Shown: positions 1 through 10,761 of the stretch, piece by piece
How positions within the stretch are numbered: position 1 is the first letter of the stretch
Layout: every line of letters begins with the position of its first letter
Assembly: GCF_016862315.1 (NCBI RefSeq)
Contig: NZ_BOMS01000031.1
Location: 104,028 to 168,027 of the forward strand
Direction of reading: 5' to 3'
Origin: Actinoplanes palleronii
GTDB lineage: Bacteria; Actinomycetota; Actinomycetes; Mycobacteriales; Micromonosporaceae
Length of the DNA stretch: 64,000 nt
Translations under genes and position numbers: made by a program
The notes under the pieces: model-generated
Told to the model about the DNA's origin: nothing
Seen by the model: the letters and a program-made list of their open reading frames with translations, nothing else
Databases searched by the model: none

Positions 1-188
1 CCCACGGCTCGTCGCACCAGGCGAACAGGTTCCCGTTGCCGTCCTCGGTCACGGTCATCCCGCGCCGCTGCGCCTGGCCGCGGAACCAGTCGCGCAGGGT
101 CAGCTCGGGCGGCGTCAGGGCGTACCGCAGGTAGCCGCCGCTCGACGCCCGGCCGATCTCGGCGATCTCGGCCCAGAGGGCGGCGAAG

Positions 189-196
<8 letters not shown>
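1..196 (-). CDS. M20-family amidohydrolase, allantoate amidohydrolase-like (5' part only)
   Basis: Only the first 65 codons are inside the window; the gene runs off the left edge. The N-terminus ([15 protein letters not shown], then a WFRGQA...[15 protein letters not shown] stretch) is typical of M20 metallopeptidase-fold amidohydrolases of the allantoate / N-carbamoyl amino acid hydrolase group. The start ATG overlaps the urocanase stop codon (ATGAGTGA), so the two are translationally coupled. In actinobacterial hut loci an M20 amidohydrolase commonly sits between hutU and hutF/hutI, so a role in formamide or carbamoyl removal during histidine breakdown is likely. The exact substrate cannot be read from this fragment. 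Confidence 0.75.
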
Positions 197-1829
<1,633 letters not shown>

Positions 1830-1844
1830 CTCCCTCTGCAGGTC

Positions 1845-2690
1845 CTAAACCACGAAGACGTTCCGGCGGGTGGCGGACGCCTCGAACTCCTCGAGACGGC
1901 TCTGCACCGCCTCGGGTGCGGCGTCGCACATCGCCTCGAGCAGCACCATGGCCATCGCCATCGGCCCGGTGTGCAGGTCGAACACGAGCTGGGTGCCGAC
2001 CGCGGCGGGCAGCACCACGTCGGCCGTGTCGGCGATCGGGCTGACCGCCGAGTCGGTGATCGCGACCACGGCGAAGCCGGCGGCCTTGGCCTCGCGGACC
2101 GCCTCGACCGACTCGCGGGGGTAACGCGGCAGCACGATCGCCAGCATCGCACCGGCGCCCGCGGCGCGGGCCTGATCCAGCCGGTCCTGTAGCCCGGTAC
2201 CGCCGGTGTCCAGCACCCGCACGTCCGGGAAGACCTTGCTGGCGAAGTACCCGAAGTACCCGGCGAGCGGCGCGGCGGCCCGCAGGCCCAGCACCGGCAG
2301 CGGCCGGCTGGCGGCGAGCAGCGCCGCGGCGGCACGGACGTCGTCGAGCCGGTGCAGGTCGTCGGCGAGCCGCCGCAGGTGCTCGGTCTCGGCCAGCACC
2401 GCACGCTGGATCGTGTTCTGCCCGGCCGGCTCGCTCGGCGCGTCCGAGGAGAGCGCGCGCAGCTCGCGGCGCAGCGCCGGATAACCGGAGTAGCCCAGAG
2501 CCATGGCGAACCGGGTCACCGACGGCTGGCTCACCCCGGCCAGCTCGGCCACCTCGGCCGCGGACAGGTAGGCCGCCTTCGCGGCGTGCTCGACCAGGCA
2601 GTGCGCGATCCGCCGCTGAGTCGGAGTGAGGCGTGCCCCCTGAAACAGGTCGAGCACCCGTTCCGCCGTCCTGACCACTCCGTCATTCAC
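1845..2690 (-). CDS. RpiR/MurR-family transcriptional regulator (HTH_6 + SIS)
   Basis: 281 aa from a GTG start. The N-terminal HTH (about residues 5-80) contains LTPTQRRIAHCLVEHA and the recognition-helix region LAGVSQPSVTRFAMALGYSG, typical of RpiR proteins. The C-terminal SIS domain (about 110-250) has AIVLPRYPRESVEAV and VVAITDSAVSPIADTADVVL. SIS domains bind phosphosugars or other small effectors. As first gene of the hut operon it probably controls hut expression, with urocanate or a downstream metabolite as the possible effector (inference). The putative Tn7-like insertion lies about 50 bp upstream, so its native promoter may be shortened but is not separated from the gene. Confidence 0.9.
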   Translation of the reverse strand: MNDGVVRTAERVLDLFQGARLTPTQRRIAHCLVEHAAKAAYLSAAEVAELAGVSQPSVTRFAMALGYSGYPALRRELRALSSDAPSEPAGQNTIQRAVLAETEHLRRLADDLHRLDDVRAAAALLAASRPLPVLGLRAAAPLAGYFGYFASKVFPDVRVLDTGGTGLQDRLDQARAAGAGAMLAIVLPRYPRESVEAVREAKAAGFAVVAITDSAVSPIADTADVVLPAAVGTQLVFDLHTGPMAMAMVLLEAMCDAAPEAVQSRLEEFEASATRRNVFVV

Positions 2691-2741
2691 GCCGCCAGCC
2701 TATGCATAAAAACTTTCAGGCACCAGGCCCTGGCTGGTTCC
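2691..2741 (-). promoter_or_regulatory. short leader of the hut regulator with RpiR-type half operator
   Basis: This is all that remains between the regulator start and the mobile-element target duplication. On the minus strand it contains TGAAAGTTTTT (2708-2718), resembling one arm of the TGAAA-N-TTTCA operators bound by RpiR-type regulators, and an AT-rich TATGCATA (2701-2707) that could be a -10 element. Autoregulation is an inference; no full palindrome is present. Confidence 0.3.
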
Positions 2742-2793
2742 TGGGGTGCAACTTTTCGTTCTAGTTGGCCGATTTTAAGGATAGTTGGCCGAT
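2742..2793. repeat. left end: target duplication, terminal inverted repeat and tandem transposase sites
   Basis: TGGGG (2742-2746) is the target duplication. The terminal repeat starts at 2747. TAGTTGGCCGAT occurs at 2762-2773 and identically at 2782-2793, a 20-bp period close to the roughly 22-bp spacing of TnsB sites in Tn7 ends. The same 12-mer appears inverted at the right end (32814-32825). Confidence 0.8.
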
Positions 2794-3229
2794 GGCGCGC
2801 TGAGTTACATCGAAGGTGTTCGCTGGAGTTCGTTTTGGTGGCCTCTGGGTGCAAGGATGTGGCAGCGGCTCCAGGCTGAAGTAGCTTTACGTGAGCGCCA
2901 GATTGAGTCGCTCAAGTAGAGTTGAAGCTTCCAACGACCCTGTGGGCTGTGCTCTCCCACTCATTGAGGTCTTCTCAGCACGGGCTGCAGGGCGTTTGCG
3001 TTCTCGCGGAGGGACGCCTGAAGGGGTCCATGCAGTGAGTGGCATCTGTAGAAGCGATCGGAGCGGGTTGAAGCTCTCAAGATGACATGGAGTTTTCTGG
3101 GACTGCACAACACCGAGGACCCCACCCGCCGATGGCGTCATCTCTGATCTCTGCACTGACCGTGACAAACGCCGGCACCGACACGGCGCATCCGTCGGTG
3201 ACCGCGGCGGGCACCTGGCCGCCGTGAAC
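2794..3229. other. left subterminal region, no gene seen
   Basis: 436 bp between the left-end repeats and the stop codon of the caspase-WD40 gene. Short open frames exist but none has a credible ribosome-binding site or recognisable protein motif. It may contain further weak transposase-binding sites, but I could not identify any by eye. Confidence 0.5.
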
Positions 3230-6200
3230 TCAGCAGGCGGCTGCGAGCTCCGTGTCTGGGAGATACCGGCTCCTGTCGTCGTTCGACAGTTTCGGCCCGG
3301 CCAGCAGACAGGCATGACCTACTGGGTCGGCGTGAATGGCAGCCAGGCGGGAGATGTCCCACACGTCCGCTGGCCCGTCCAGGCCACTCAGCAGCAGACT
3401 CCCGTCGTCAGCAGCTAACTCGACACCGTTGACCGGGCTTCCGTGGTCGATCCGTGCCAGAACCGCCGGCCGGTCAGGATCGGTGACGTCCCAGATGATC
3501 GCGGTCCGGTCGTTGCCGCCGGTGACGAGTATCGTTCCCGTGTCATTGAACGCTAAGTCCCGGACCACGCTGGTGTGCTCCTTCAGTCGGGTGATCAGTT
3601 CGATCCGGTCGTCATCTCCGATGCGCCAGAGACGGACGAAGGGATTTTCGCCGACGGTCGCGAAGACTCCGCCGGCAGGATGCAATGCGGCAGTATTGGC
3701 GCCTCCTCCGACTTCCTTCCTCTCGTGGAGCAGGCGGGGACGTATCGGGTCGGAGAGGTCGTAGGCAACTACACGGGAAGCATCCTTGAAGACTCCGCGG
3801 TGGCCGTCCCGGGTGACCGCTGTGACGTCCACGATGTTGTCTGTCTTGTCCAGCAGCATCGGCTGCTCACCGACGCTGTACAGCAGGGTCGTGCTGTCGT
3901 TGTCGGAATCGTGGCCTCGGTAGACCACGATCTTCTTGCCATTGGCGACGAACCGGGTTTTCCAGCCGGTCGTTCCCGGTATGGCTGCGATGAATCGGGG
4001 GCTGGTGGGCTGACCGAAGTCCCACAATGTCACCGGCCCCCCTGCCGGACCGCTGACGTCGCAGTCGATCATCGCAACGATCCGCTGGTCGTGGACGGCT
4101 GAAACGCAGCCGCGTAACTGTTTGCCGAGCGCAGGGTTCAGCCTGATGTCGGTTCCGTCCGGGCGAAGGACGTGGACGCTGGCGTGGGGTCCGGAGAGCA
4201 GAACCATCGGGGTTTTTGTGCCGACAAAGGCGGGCGGGCTCAAACCGATCTTCTGCCTGAGCACTCCGATCTGGGTTGGTGCCGCCGTGCTGACACGCCA
4301 CAGTCGTACGGTGACGTCGTTGCCCCCGCTGGCAAGTGAGGTGCCGTCCGGGGAGAAGGCGAGCGCACCGACGCCCTGCTGGTGACCGCGCAGGTCCAGT
4401 TGGTAAACGGCCCGGCCGGACCGTTCGATGTTCCACAGTTTGACGATGCCGTCGGAGGCCGAGGTGGCCAGGCGGGTGCCGTCGGCGTTGCATACCAGGT
4501 CGAACACGGTGTCGGTGTGCCCGATCAGATCCGTAGAGCGCCCGGGATGCCGGGGGTCGGTGATGTCTCGCACGTGAGCTTTCCCGCCCCCGCCGGCGTA
4601 AGCGAGCAAGGTCCGGCCGTGGTTGTGGCAGATCGCCGCGTCGCTCTGACCGCCCGCGGAGTTCGCGAAGGTACTGATGGTTTTGCCGCCGCTGACCTGT
4701 CGGAGCTCAACCGAATCCTCGGACCCTGCCGGGCTGTCGTAGGGGTCGCCGTAGGCGATCACGGCGGTCTTCCCGTCCGGGGTCAGCGCCAGCGTCTGTG
4801 GCTCGCCGTCGCCTGTGAAGTAGGGCGACGGCTGGGTAGAGGGGGCGAACGGAGGCTCCCATCCAGGGATGCGGCGCGGATGGTGCAGATCGGTGATGTT
4901 CCAGGCGCTGATGGAGGCCGGGTCGCTTTCTGCGACCAGCAGTGTCGTGCCGTCGGAACTCAGGGCCATCCGAGACAGAAAGCCGTCGAGCGGCAGGGTG
5001 CCGGTCCAGGACGGGTGGGTGGGGTCGTCGATGTTCCAGAAGGTGAGCCCGGCTCCTCGGCCCGGTACTGCCCGGTGCCCCCGGTCGTTGCTGATCACCA
5101 CGAGGGTATGCGCGTCCCGGAACGCCACCCGAGCGCGGATTTTGGACTCGTGGACCGGTGCGCCGATCACGGCGACCCTGGTGCGGGTGACCGGGTTCCA
5201 GAGCATGACGGCACCGTCTCTGGCTCCGCTGGCGAGCAGCTGACCGGAGGGTGCGTATGCGACGGAGGTCACTGGGTTCAGGTGCCCGGTGAGCACACCG
5301 TCGTGTCGGGTTTGGATCATCGTGTCGATCAGGCCAGTGCGTGCGGTGTTGTTCGCCGGGTCACGCGCTATCGCCTCCAGGCTCAGCCGGATTGAGACGT
5401 CGGGGCGGGTGTCACGTAGTAGTTCGGCCTCGGCGATCAAGCCGCGGCTGTCGGACGCGGCGGTGATCTGTCTCTGGGCGAGGTTTGCCCGCTGCAACTT
5501 GACGCCGAGGCCGCCAGCGGCAACCAGCAGCACCGCAAGGATTCCGGACAGGACCCGGAACCGCCGGGAGGTGCGTTGCACCGCTGCTTCGGCGGCCCGT
5601 CGCTCCTCCTCGCTGGCGGCGATGAAGTCTTTTTCGGTGGGCGTTAGCCGGCGGGCAGGGCGCTGCAACACGGCGCGGGCGTCGGCGAGCACGGCGCCAC
5701 GGATCAGCGCGTCCGGGTTGCGGTTCTTGTTCTGCCACAGGTCGGCTGCCTCGGTGAGGCGCTGATGAGCGAGCAGCCCGGTGCGGTTACTGTGGAGCCA
5801 CTCTTGCAGCCGGGGCCAGGCACGAACGAGAGCCTCGTGAGCGACCTCCGTGTGGTGGCCGTCGATGGTGATGAGCCGGGCGTTGTCGAAGGCGTCGAGA
5901 GCCGCTTTCAAGTGCGAAGACTGCGCGGTGTCACCGTCGGCGAACAGGTCGGTCAGCCGCACCCGTCGCCGAGTGTCGGCCCTGCCGTCGCCGGCATGAA
6001 CCAGGCTGAGCATCAGTTCCCGAGCCGCGTCCTGCCCCTGCTGCCCGAAGCGGTCGCTGAGGTTCTTGTATGTATCTTCGGCGCTGTTAGCCACAGCTTC
6101 CAAAATCCCGCCGGTGGCCTGGTAGCCGGCCAGGGTTAGTTTCGCGCGTCCGCTGCGTAGCCACGTCTGTCGCAGGGCGTAGGAGAGCAGTGGCAGGCTC

Positions 6201-7768
6201 GGAGCCTGAGCGGCCTCACCATCCGTGTCGGGGTCCCGAGCGTTGAGGTCTCTGAGTAGCAGTTCGGGCAGACCTGGCTCGACGGCCAGACCGGCCAGCT
6301 TGGCGGGTTTGTCGATCGCCTGCCGCAGTGACGCGACGTCCATCGGCCCGACTAGGATCTGGCTTCCCAGCGAGGGCGCGAGAAGAGGGAGCGCCGCACA
6401 GTGTGCGTAGAAGTCGGCCCGAACACCGACGACAAGGATCATCGGCTTGCCTAGGCCGCAGAGCCGGCCGAGTACCTCCAGGAAACGCTTCTTGACCGCG
6501 CCGTTCGGCGTGACGGTGAACAACTCCTCGAACTGGTCCACGACGAGGATGAGCCGGTCGTCTTCGCCGAGCGCCGACTCGACCAAGTCGCTGAATGCCG
6601 CGGTGTCCTTGCAGGCTACCGCGACCAGCTCGCCGGCGGCTCTGCCGGTGAGGCCCTGCAACTGGTAGGCGAGCGATGCGAGCGGATCCTCTTTGGGGGT
6701 CATCACCTCGACAGGCCAGCGATGCGCGCCGGAGATGCGTAGCGCGCCGTTGCGTATTGCGGGAACCATGCCGGCACAGAGCAACGACGATTTACCGGCG
6801 CCGGAGGCGCCGATCACGACAAGGGGAGCGTTGTTGAAGAACCGTTCGGCCACCGCCTGGATCAGCCGGTCCACGAGTTGCTCGCGGCCGAAAAAGTAGT
6901 CCGCACGAGCGTCGCTGAAGGGTTGGAGGCCCGGGTACGGGCATTCCGCGTCGGCGGTGGTGGGTTCGTCGACTGGGAATATCGGGACCCTGTATGCAGG
7001 GTTGGGCGCGAGGATCAGCCGGCCGGCTCTTCCGCTCTGCTGCAGGTGCGGGCGCGGCACGCCCGGTGGAAGCTCCCTGACCAGGTGCTCGTAGGCGGAG
7101 GCAACGGTGAGCCGGGCCGGTCCGAGAGGGTCTCCGGTGTTGAGCATGTTGATGAAGGCGCCACTGAACGCTGGGTATGGCTCGTCGGGTAAGATCAGCG
7201 CGGCCTCCTCTCCCGCTGCGGAGGCGAGCAGACAACCGCCGCGTATGTAGGTCATCCCGAATGCGGCTACGGCTGCGGCGCCAGGCGGGTTGTTAGCTCG
7301 GCCCGAGAAGCAGCAGTCCAAGACCACGACGATGGACTTGGCTCCGCACGCGCGTAGAAGCGTGCGCACCTGCGCGTACGCGAGGCCGGTGTATCCGACG
7401 CTGTCACCGCCGTCGGTGGTGTCCGAGGTGGCCAGATACAGTTCCTCGCCGCTGATAAGCCCGTGCCCGACGTAGTAGAGCAGGAAAACCTCGGTAGCGG
7501 CTCTTGCGGCGGCTCTGATGCCGTCACCCAGCTCGCGCGGGTCCGCCGGGTCCAGTAACGGGATGATCTGCTCGCCGTTGACGCCGCACCGCTCGATGAA
7601 GGCCTGGCGTAGCGCTACGAGGGTGTCCTTCACTTGGGGTACGTCGACGATGGGGGTTACGTCGCTCTCAGAAGCGGTGGATGTGGGGTAGACGCCGCGG
7701 CGATGGGTGCCGGTGCCGGCAAGGACGATCCGCGTGCCGGGGCTGCTGAGGTCGGGAAGTCCGATCAC
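3230..7768 (-). CDS. caspase-like (C14) protease - nSTAND1 NTPase - WD40 repeat conflict protein
   Basis: 1,512 aa from GTG at 7768, overlapping the upstream EACC1 stop (GTGA), so translation is coupled. The same frame stays open upstream to 8134, but that extension only reads antiparallel codons of the EACC1 gene. Domain order: caspase-like peptidase (about 10-250) with catalytic His in LLYYVGHG (His102) and Cys in VVLDCCFSG (Cys153). Next comes an nSTAND1-type NTPase (about 270-700) with YFFGRE, P-loop IGASGAGKSSLL and Walker B LILVVDQFEELF. One membrane-like helix near 750 (GILAVLLVAAGGLGV) precedes a C-terminal WD40 propeller with repeats such as SVAYAPSGQLLASGARDG. Such proteins are thought to sense a ligand through WD40 repeats and release proteolytic activity. 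The target protein is unknown. Confidence 0.92.
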   Translation of the reverse strand: MIGLPDLSSPGTRIVLAGTGTHRRGVYPTSTASESDVTPIVDVPQVKDTLVALRQAFIERCGVNGEQIIPLLDPADPRELGDGIRAAARAATEVFLLYYVGHGLISGEELYLATSDTTDGGDSVGYTGLAYAQVRTLLRACGAKSIVVVLDCCFSGRANNPPGAAAVAAFGMTYIRGGCLLASAAGEEAALILPDEPYPAFSGAFINMLNTGDPLGPARLTVASAYEHLVRELPPGVPRPHLQQSGRAGRLILAPNPAYRVPIFPVDEPTTADAECPYPGLQPFSDARADYFFGREQLVDRLIQAVAERFFNNAPLVVIGASGAGKSSLLCAGMVPAIRNGALRISGAHRWPVEVMTPKEDPLASLAYQLQGLTGRAAGELVAVACKDTAAFSDLVESALGEDDRLILVVDQFEELFTVTPNGAVKKRFLEVLGRLCGLGKPMILVVGVRADFYAHCAALPLLAPSLGSQILVGPMDVASLRQAIDKPAKLAGLAVEPGLPELLLRDLNARDPDTDGEAAQAPSLPLLSYALRQTWLRSGRAKLTLAGYQATGGILEAVANSAEDTYKNLSDRFGQQGQDAARELMLSLVHAGDGRADTRRRVRLTDLFADGDTAQSSHLKAALDAFDNARLITIDGHHTEVAHEALVRAWPRLQEWLHSNRTGLLAHQRLTEAADLWQNKNRNPDALIRGAVLADARAVLQRPARRLTPTEKDFIAASEEERRAAEAAVQRTSRRFRVLSGILAVLLVAAGGLGVKLQRANLAQRQITAASDSRGLIAEAELLRDTRPDVSIRLSLEAIARDPANNTARTGLIDTMIQTRHDGVLTGHLNPVTSVAYAPSGQLLASGARDGAVMLWNPVTRTRVAVIGAPVHESKIRARVAFRDAHTLVVISNDRGHRAVPGRGAGLTFWNIDDPTHPSWTGTLPLDGFLSRMALSSDGTTLLVAESDPASISAWNITDLHHPRRIPGWEPPFAPSTQPSPYFTGDGEPQTLALTPDGKTAVIAYGDPYDSPAGSEDSVELRQVSGGKTISTFANSAGGQSDAAICHNHGRTLLAYAGGGGKAHVRDITDPRHPGRSTDLIGHTDTVFDLVCNADGTRLATSASDGIVKLWNIERSGRAVYQLDLRGHQQGVGALAFSPDGTSLASGGNDVTVRLWRVSTAAPTQIGVLRQKIGLSPPAFVGTKTPMVLLSGPHASVHVLRPDGTDIRLNPALGKQLRGCVSAVHDQRIVAMIDCDVSGPAGGPVTLWDFGQPTSPRFIAAIPGTTGWKTRFVANGKKIVVYRGHDSDNDSTTLLYSVGEQPMLLDKTDNIVDVTAVTRDGHRGVFKDASRVVAYDLSDPIRPRLLHERKEVGGGANTAALHPAGGVFATVGENPFVRLWRIGDDDRIELITRLKEHTSVVRDLAFNDTGTILVTGGNDRTAIIWDVTDPDRPAVLARIDHGSPVNGVELAADDGSLLLSGLDGPADVWDISRLAAIHADPVGHACLLAGPKLSNDDRSRYLPDTELAAAC

Positions 7769-8193
7769 CGTTGGGTGCCGTCGGCCGGCGGCGTTGTGGG
7801 GAGGGCTTCGGTGGGTGTGTCGCCGTTGATGAAGCGGGCGGTGTCGGCGACGAGTGCGCGGATCTCGTCGGCGTTGCGCAACCGGATGTTGGTGGCAGTG
7901 ATCTCGTAACTGGATCCGTCTGCTCGGGTGATTTTGACCGTGCAGTTCCCGGTCCGCCGTCGGATCCACGAGATTAGGGCCGAGGCTGTCGCCGAGACTG
8001 TTGCCGTGACCGCGCCTTCTGGGCCGATCACGACGGTGAGTATCTCTGTCAGAAGGCCGAGTTCTCCTGTCTTGGGCTCGCCGGGCTTCGGCGTGGCCCG
8101 CCCTGCGCCCTCGTCGTTGTTGAGCCAGGAGCACAGCGAGTCGGCGCCTTCATTGATCTCGAAAGTTATCCTGATCACAGGACATTGATACAC
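7765..8193 (-). CDS. EACC1-type effector-associated constant component
   Basis: 142 aa. The sequence (VIRITFEINEGADSLCSWL, then TEILTVVIGPEGAVTATVSA, SALISWIRRR and a C-terminal ITRADGSSYEITATNIR) matches the layout of EACC1 proteins, small components encoded beside caspase, trypsin or TIR effectors in actinobacterial STAND conflict systems. The start used is GTG at 8193; a second in-frame GTG at 8178 gives VIRITFEI, a more typical N-terminus, and neither has a strong ribosome-binding site. It is the first gene of a two-gene unit, with GTGA coupling to the caspase-STAND gene. Family assignment is from recall of the pattern and is not verified by search. Confidence 0.75.
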   Translation of the reverse strand: MYQCPVIRITFEINEGADSLCSWLNNDEGAGRATPKPGEPKTGELGLLTEILTVVIGPEGAVTATVSATASALISWIRRRTGNCTVKITRADGSSYEITATNIRLRNADEIRALVADTARFINGDTPTEALPTTPPADGTQR

Positions 8194-8278
8194 CCGCTGG
8201 TTCTTTCGCGTTCAGTCCGGTCGTCGGATAGCGACTTCGGATTCACCCGGCCGTGTCAGGCGATGCGTCCCGCTGGGG

Positions 8279-8425
8279 GCGGCCGAAAGCGCCATCGCAC
8301 ACCTCAAATCGTGGAAAGTCCTCAAGACGGGCTTCCGGTGGTTCCTCGAGAAGTTCCCTGCCGAGTTACGGAAGGTAGCGAGACTGGAGGTTTCCAAGTG
8401 CATGGTCCGCCGGTCTCATCCTTAA
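8279..8425 (+). pseudogene. 3' remnant of an IS5-type DDE transposase
   Basis: Only the last 48 codons survive, reading AAESAIAHLKSWKVLKTGFR, WFLEKFPAEL and ending at TAA. The E-x-AIAHLK-x-W-x-LKTG motif is the hallmark C-terminus of IS5/IS1647-like transposases, including the catalytic Glu. The rest of the element is gone; upstream sequence back to the EACC1 start shows no continuation. Confidence 0.75.
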
Positions 8426-8671
8426 TGCTTTCGGGAAGTCCTCGTGGGACTGGCCCCGTAGCAGTAACGCGGTGGATTGCCAGGGAGGTCCTGTCGATGG
8501 CCAGCGAGGATAAGCCGGAGCGAGTGAGGATCATTACCGCGCAAGCTTGGAGAGTACCGGCAGCCGAACGACGGGGAACTTCCCACGGCCCCGGGCACGG
8601 TGGCGGCCGCCCAGCCCGGCCAGGCCCCGGTGAGGGACGGCGCCGGACGGCCGCAGCGGGCAGGGCCCGGG

Positions 8672-9443
8672 TCAGGAAGCCACGATCGACGTGGTGCCGT
8701 TACCGGCGTCCAGCACCGACACCGTGCGCCGGTACAGGATCCCGGTCATCTGGATCGGGTTCGGGCTGGTCCGGCCGGTCACGTCACCGGTCGCGGCGAC
8801 CAGCTGCCGGCGCTGTTGTTGCCCCAGCAGAACCCGGCGTTGTCGGTGGTCAGCGCGCATGAGTAATACATGCGCCGCGGTCAGCGTCGCGACGGTCTTC
8901 GCGCCCAGCAGCGTCGCCGCGGTGGACACGTCAGCCGGGGTGTTACGCCCGGCCGTGGTCCCGTCACCGAGCTGGCCGTACTGGTTGCTGCCCCAGCAGA
9001 ACATCCGCTGGGACTCCAGCGCGCACGCATACGCGCTGCCGGCGGTGACCGTCGTGGTCGTCTTACCGGCCAGGCCGGTGGTCGTGACGACCGCGGCCGG
9101 GGTCATGACCCGGGCGATGCTGGCGCCGTTTGCCGACCTGTCCGGAAGCGCCCAGGCCCCGGCAGTACGCGGCACTCGACGACGCGGCGAAAGTGAAAAG
9201 CTCCTCGGCGGTGATCGACGTGGCGGTGCGGGGCAGGCCGGTGACCGTGAACGGGACCGACGCGGTCAGCGAGCTGTTGCCGAGTTGGCCCTGGCCCGTC
9301 GAACCCCAGGCGTACGCGGCACCGGAAGCGATAGCGCATGTATGCGAGGTGCCGATGGCGAGCGCGGTGACGGTCTTGCCGATCAGGACACCGCTGGCGT
9401 ACACCTGTGCGGGAAGTGGGCAGTGTTGAACCGAACCCATCAT
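8672..9443 (-). pseudogene. decayed RCC1-repeat (beta-propeller) protein
   Basis: RCC1-type blades are readable but spread over different frames: KTVTALAIGTSHTCAIASG and AYAWGSTGQGQLGNSS near 9300-9400, then after a frame change TVTAGSAYACALESQRMFCW and GSNQYGQLGDGTTAGR near 8990-9060, then a further shift near 8850. The 5' part is missing: the RCC1 reading stops abruptly at about 9425, inside a 33-bp repeat that recurs 308 bp away. RCC1 propellers in actinobacteria are often sensor or secreted domains. At least two frameshifts plus the 5' truncation make this non-functional. Confidence 0.75.
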
Positions 9444-9447
9444 CGTG
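9415..9447. repeat. 33-bp direct repeat, copy 1
   Basis: Begins AGTGGGCAGTGTTGAACC and matches copy 2 at 9723-9755 in 30 of 33 positions. This copy lies exactly where the RCC1 pseudogene loses its 5' part, suggesting that the repeat marks a rearrangement boundary. Confidence 0.7.
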
Positions 9448-9916
9448 GGTCGTGAGTCGACAGTGCCGCACCAGGACGTTCGTTGCCGATGTCGTGGCAG
9501 TTCTGTCGCTGGACGCCCTCGGTTCAGTCGGCACCGGACCGTTACGGTTTGTGTAACCGTCTCTGACGGTGTTGGCTACCGTTGTCTATGTGAGAGCGCA
9601 TGGGGCAGCGGGTGTCCAGTGCAGTGACGGCCTGACGGTTTGTCCCACGGGCCGCAGACCGCCACGTGAGGGTCGTGGACTCGGTGCGGTGTCGCCACTG
9701 GTGAACGGTAGTGATTGCGGAGAGTGGGCAGTCTCGAACCGAACACATCATCGTGTCATCACGTCGTCTGTGACCAGCCGATACGTCGCTGTTGCAAATC
9801 GGAACACCGGGCAACGTATGACGGATGGGGTGACGTCCTCCCCGGGTTGGTTGCCCGACCGGTTCGGTGAACCCGGGGTGGTGTCCCTCGTGACGGTTGG
9901 AAGCTAACGTGATGAC
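9448..9916. repeat. 33-bp direct repeat, copy 2 (9723-9755), within gene-free spacer
   Basis: The second copy at 9723-9755 begins AGTGGGCAGTCTCGAACC. The remainder of this 469-bp spacer holds no credible gene. It has several short GACGGT/ACCGTT-type inverted motifs around 9536-9590 whose meaning is unclear. Confidence 0.5.
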
Positions 9917-10543
9917 ATGCCGGACGCTTTGACCCGCAGGCCTCTTCCCGACTTTCTCCAGACCGAGCTGGATCAGTTGACTGCTGAGCTGGAACGGCTG
10001 GGCGAGGAGAAGGTGACGCTGGAGGAGCGAATCGGCTCGCTTCGCGACAAGGTGATGTTCGTTCAACAACTGCGTGAGAGGTACCTCGCTGAGCGGTCGA
10101 CTGCCGACGTCGATGTGCCGGTCACCGCTGAGTGCGTGAGCATTGATGCCAAAACGGCTGCGGAGTCGAATAGCGACCTTCTCGGTTCGAGGAGCGTAGG
10201 AGTGCAGCCGTCGGCGAAGCGTACGGTTCGGCTGCCGAGTACTCGACCCCCATACGAAGATCGTGTCGGCAAAAGCGGCGCTCGTGATATTTCCAGTCCT
10301 GACAGCGATCGCCCGTGGGCTGATCGTGTGGCTGCCCTCATGATCAACAGTGGCGATCGTGTATGGTCGATCGAGCAGTTGAACATCAAGTTGATCGATG
10401 TGCGTTGGAGCGCAGAGGTGCAACGTAGAGCCAAGACGGCGCTGCGCAAGGCTGTGGAGCGGATGCTGAGTCGGGGGCAAGTAGTGCGTACCGGAACCGC
10501 TGAATACCGGCCAACGGCCCTGATCGCCAATGCGAGCCGATGA
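9917..10543 (+). CDS. coiled-coil protein with winged-helix-like C-terminus, unknown function
   Basis: 208 aa. Residues about 10-60 form a clear coiled coil (LDQLTAELERLGEEKVTLEE, then RIGSLRDKVMFVQQLRERYL). A poorly conserved, Ser/Arg-rich middle follows. The C-terminal 75 residues (DRVAALMINSGDRVWSIEQL, ERMLSRGQVVRTGTAEYRPT) look like a winged-helix DNA-binding fold of the type that ends with a strand carrying an Arg-rich hairpin. I do not recognise a family. The ribosome-binding site is weak. It may be a dimeric DNA-binding regulator or nucleoid-type protein encoded by the island (inference). Confidence 0.6.
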   Translation: MPDALTRRPLPDFLQTELDQLTAELERLGEEKVTLEERIGSLRDKVMFVQQLRERYLAERSTADVDVPVTAECVSIDAKTAAESNSDLLGSRSVGVQPSAKRTVRLPSTRPPYEDRVGKSGARDISSPDSDRPWADRVAALMINSGDRVWSIEQLNIKLIDVRWSAEVQRRAKTALRKAVERMLSRGQVVRTGTAEYRPTALIANASR

Positions 10544-10761
10544 TCTGATTTAGACAGGCTTCCGGTCCGCAAGAGCTATCCTTTCGTCCGTTACCGCTGC
10601 CTGTGCGGCCACGAGACACTCTCTTGGACTGGCTTTCTACATGGCACACCGTTTATGACGGTCATGCGGAACGACCGAGTCGTTCGGAAATGAACGACCA
10701 TGACGGTATTCACAGGGTCTCGGGTAGGGCTCCCAGGCAACTTTTCTGCTGGTTGCGCACC

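Noticed and set aside
7769..8134. N-terminal extension of the caspase-WD40 frame
   Set aside because: Reads antiparallel noise across the EACC1 gene; GTG 7768 with GTGA coupling is preferred.
9844..9916. tRNA or structured RNA before the coiled-coil gene
   Set aside because: Short inverted motifs exist but no cloverleaf or conserved RNA core could be drawn.
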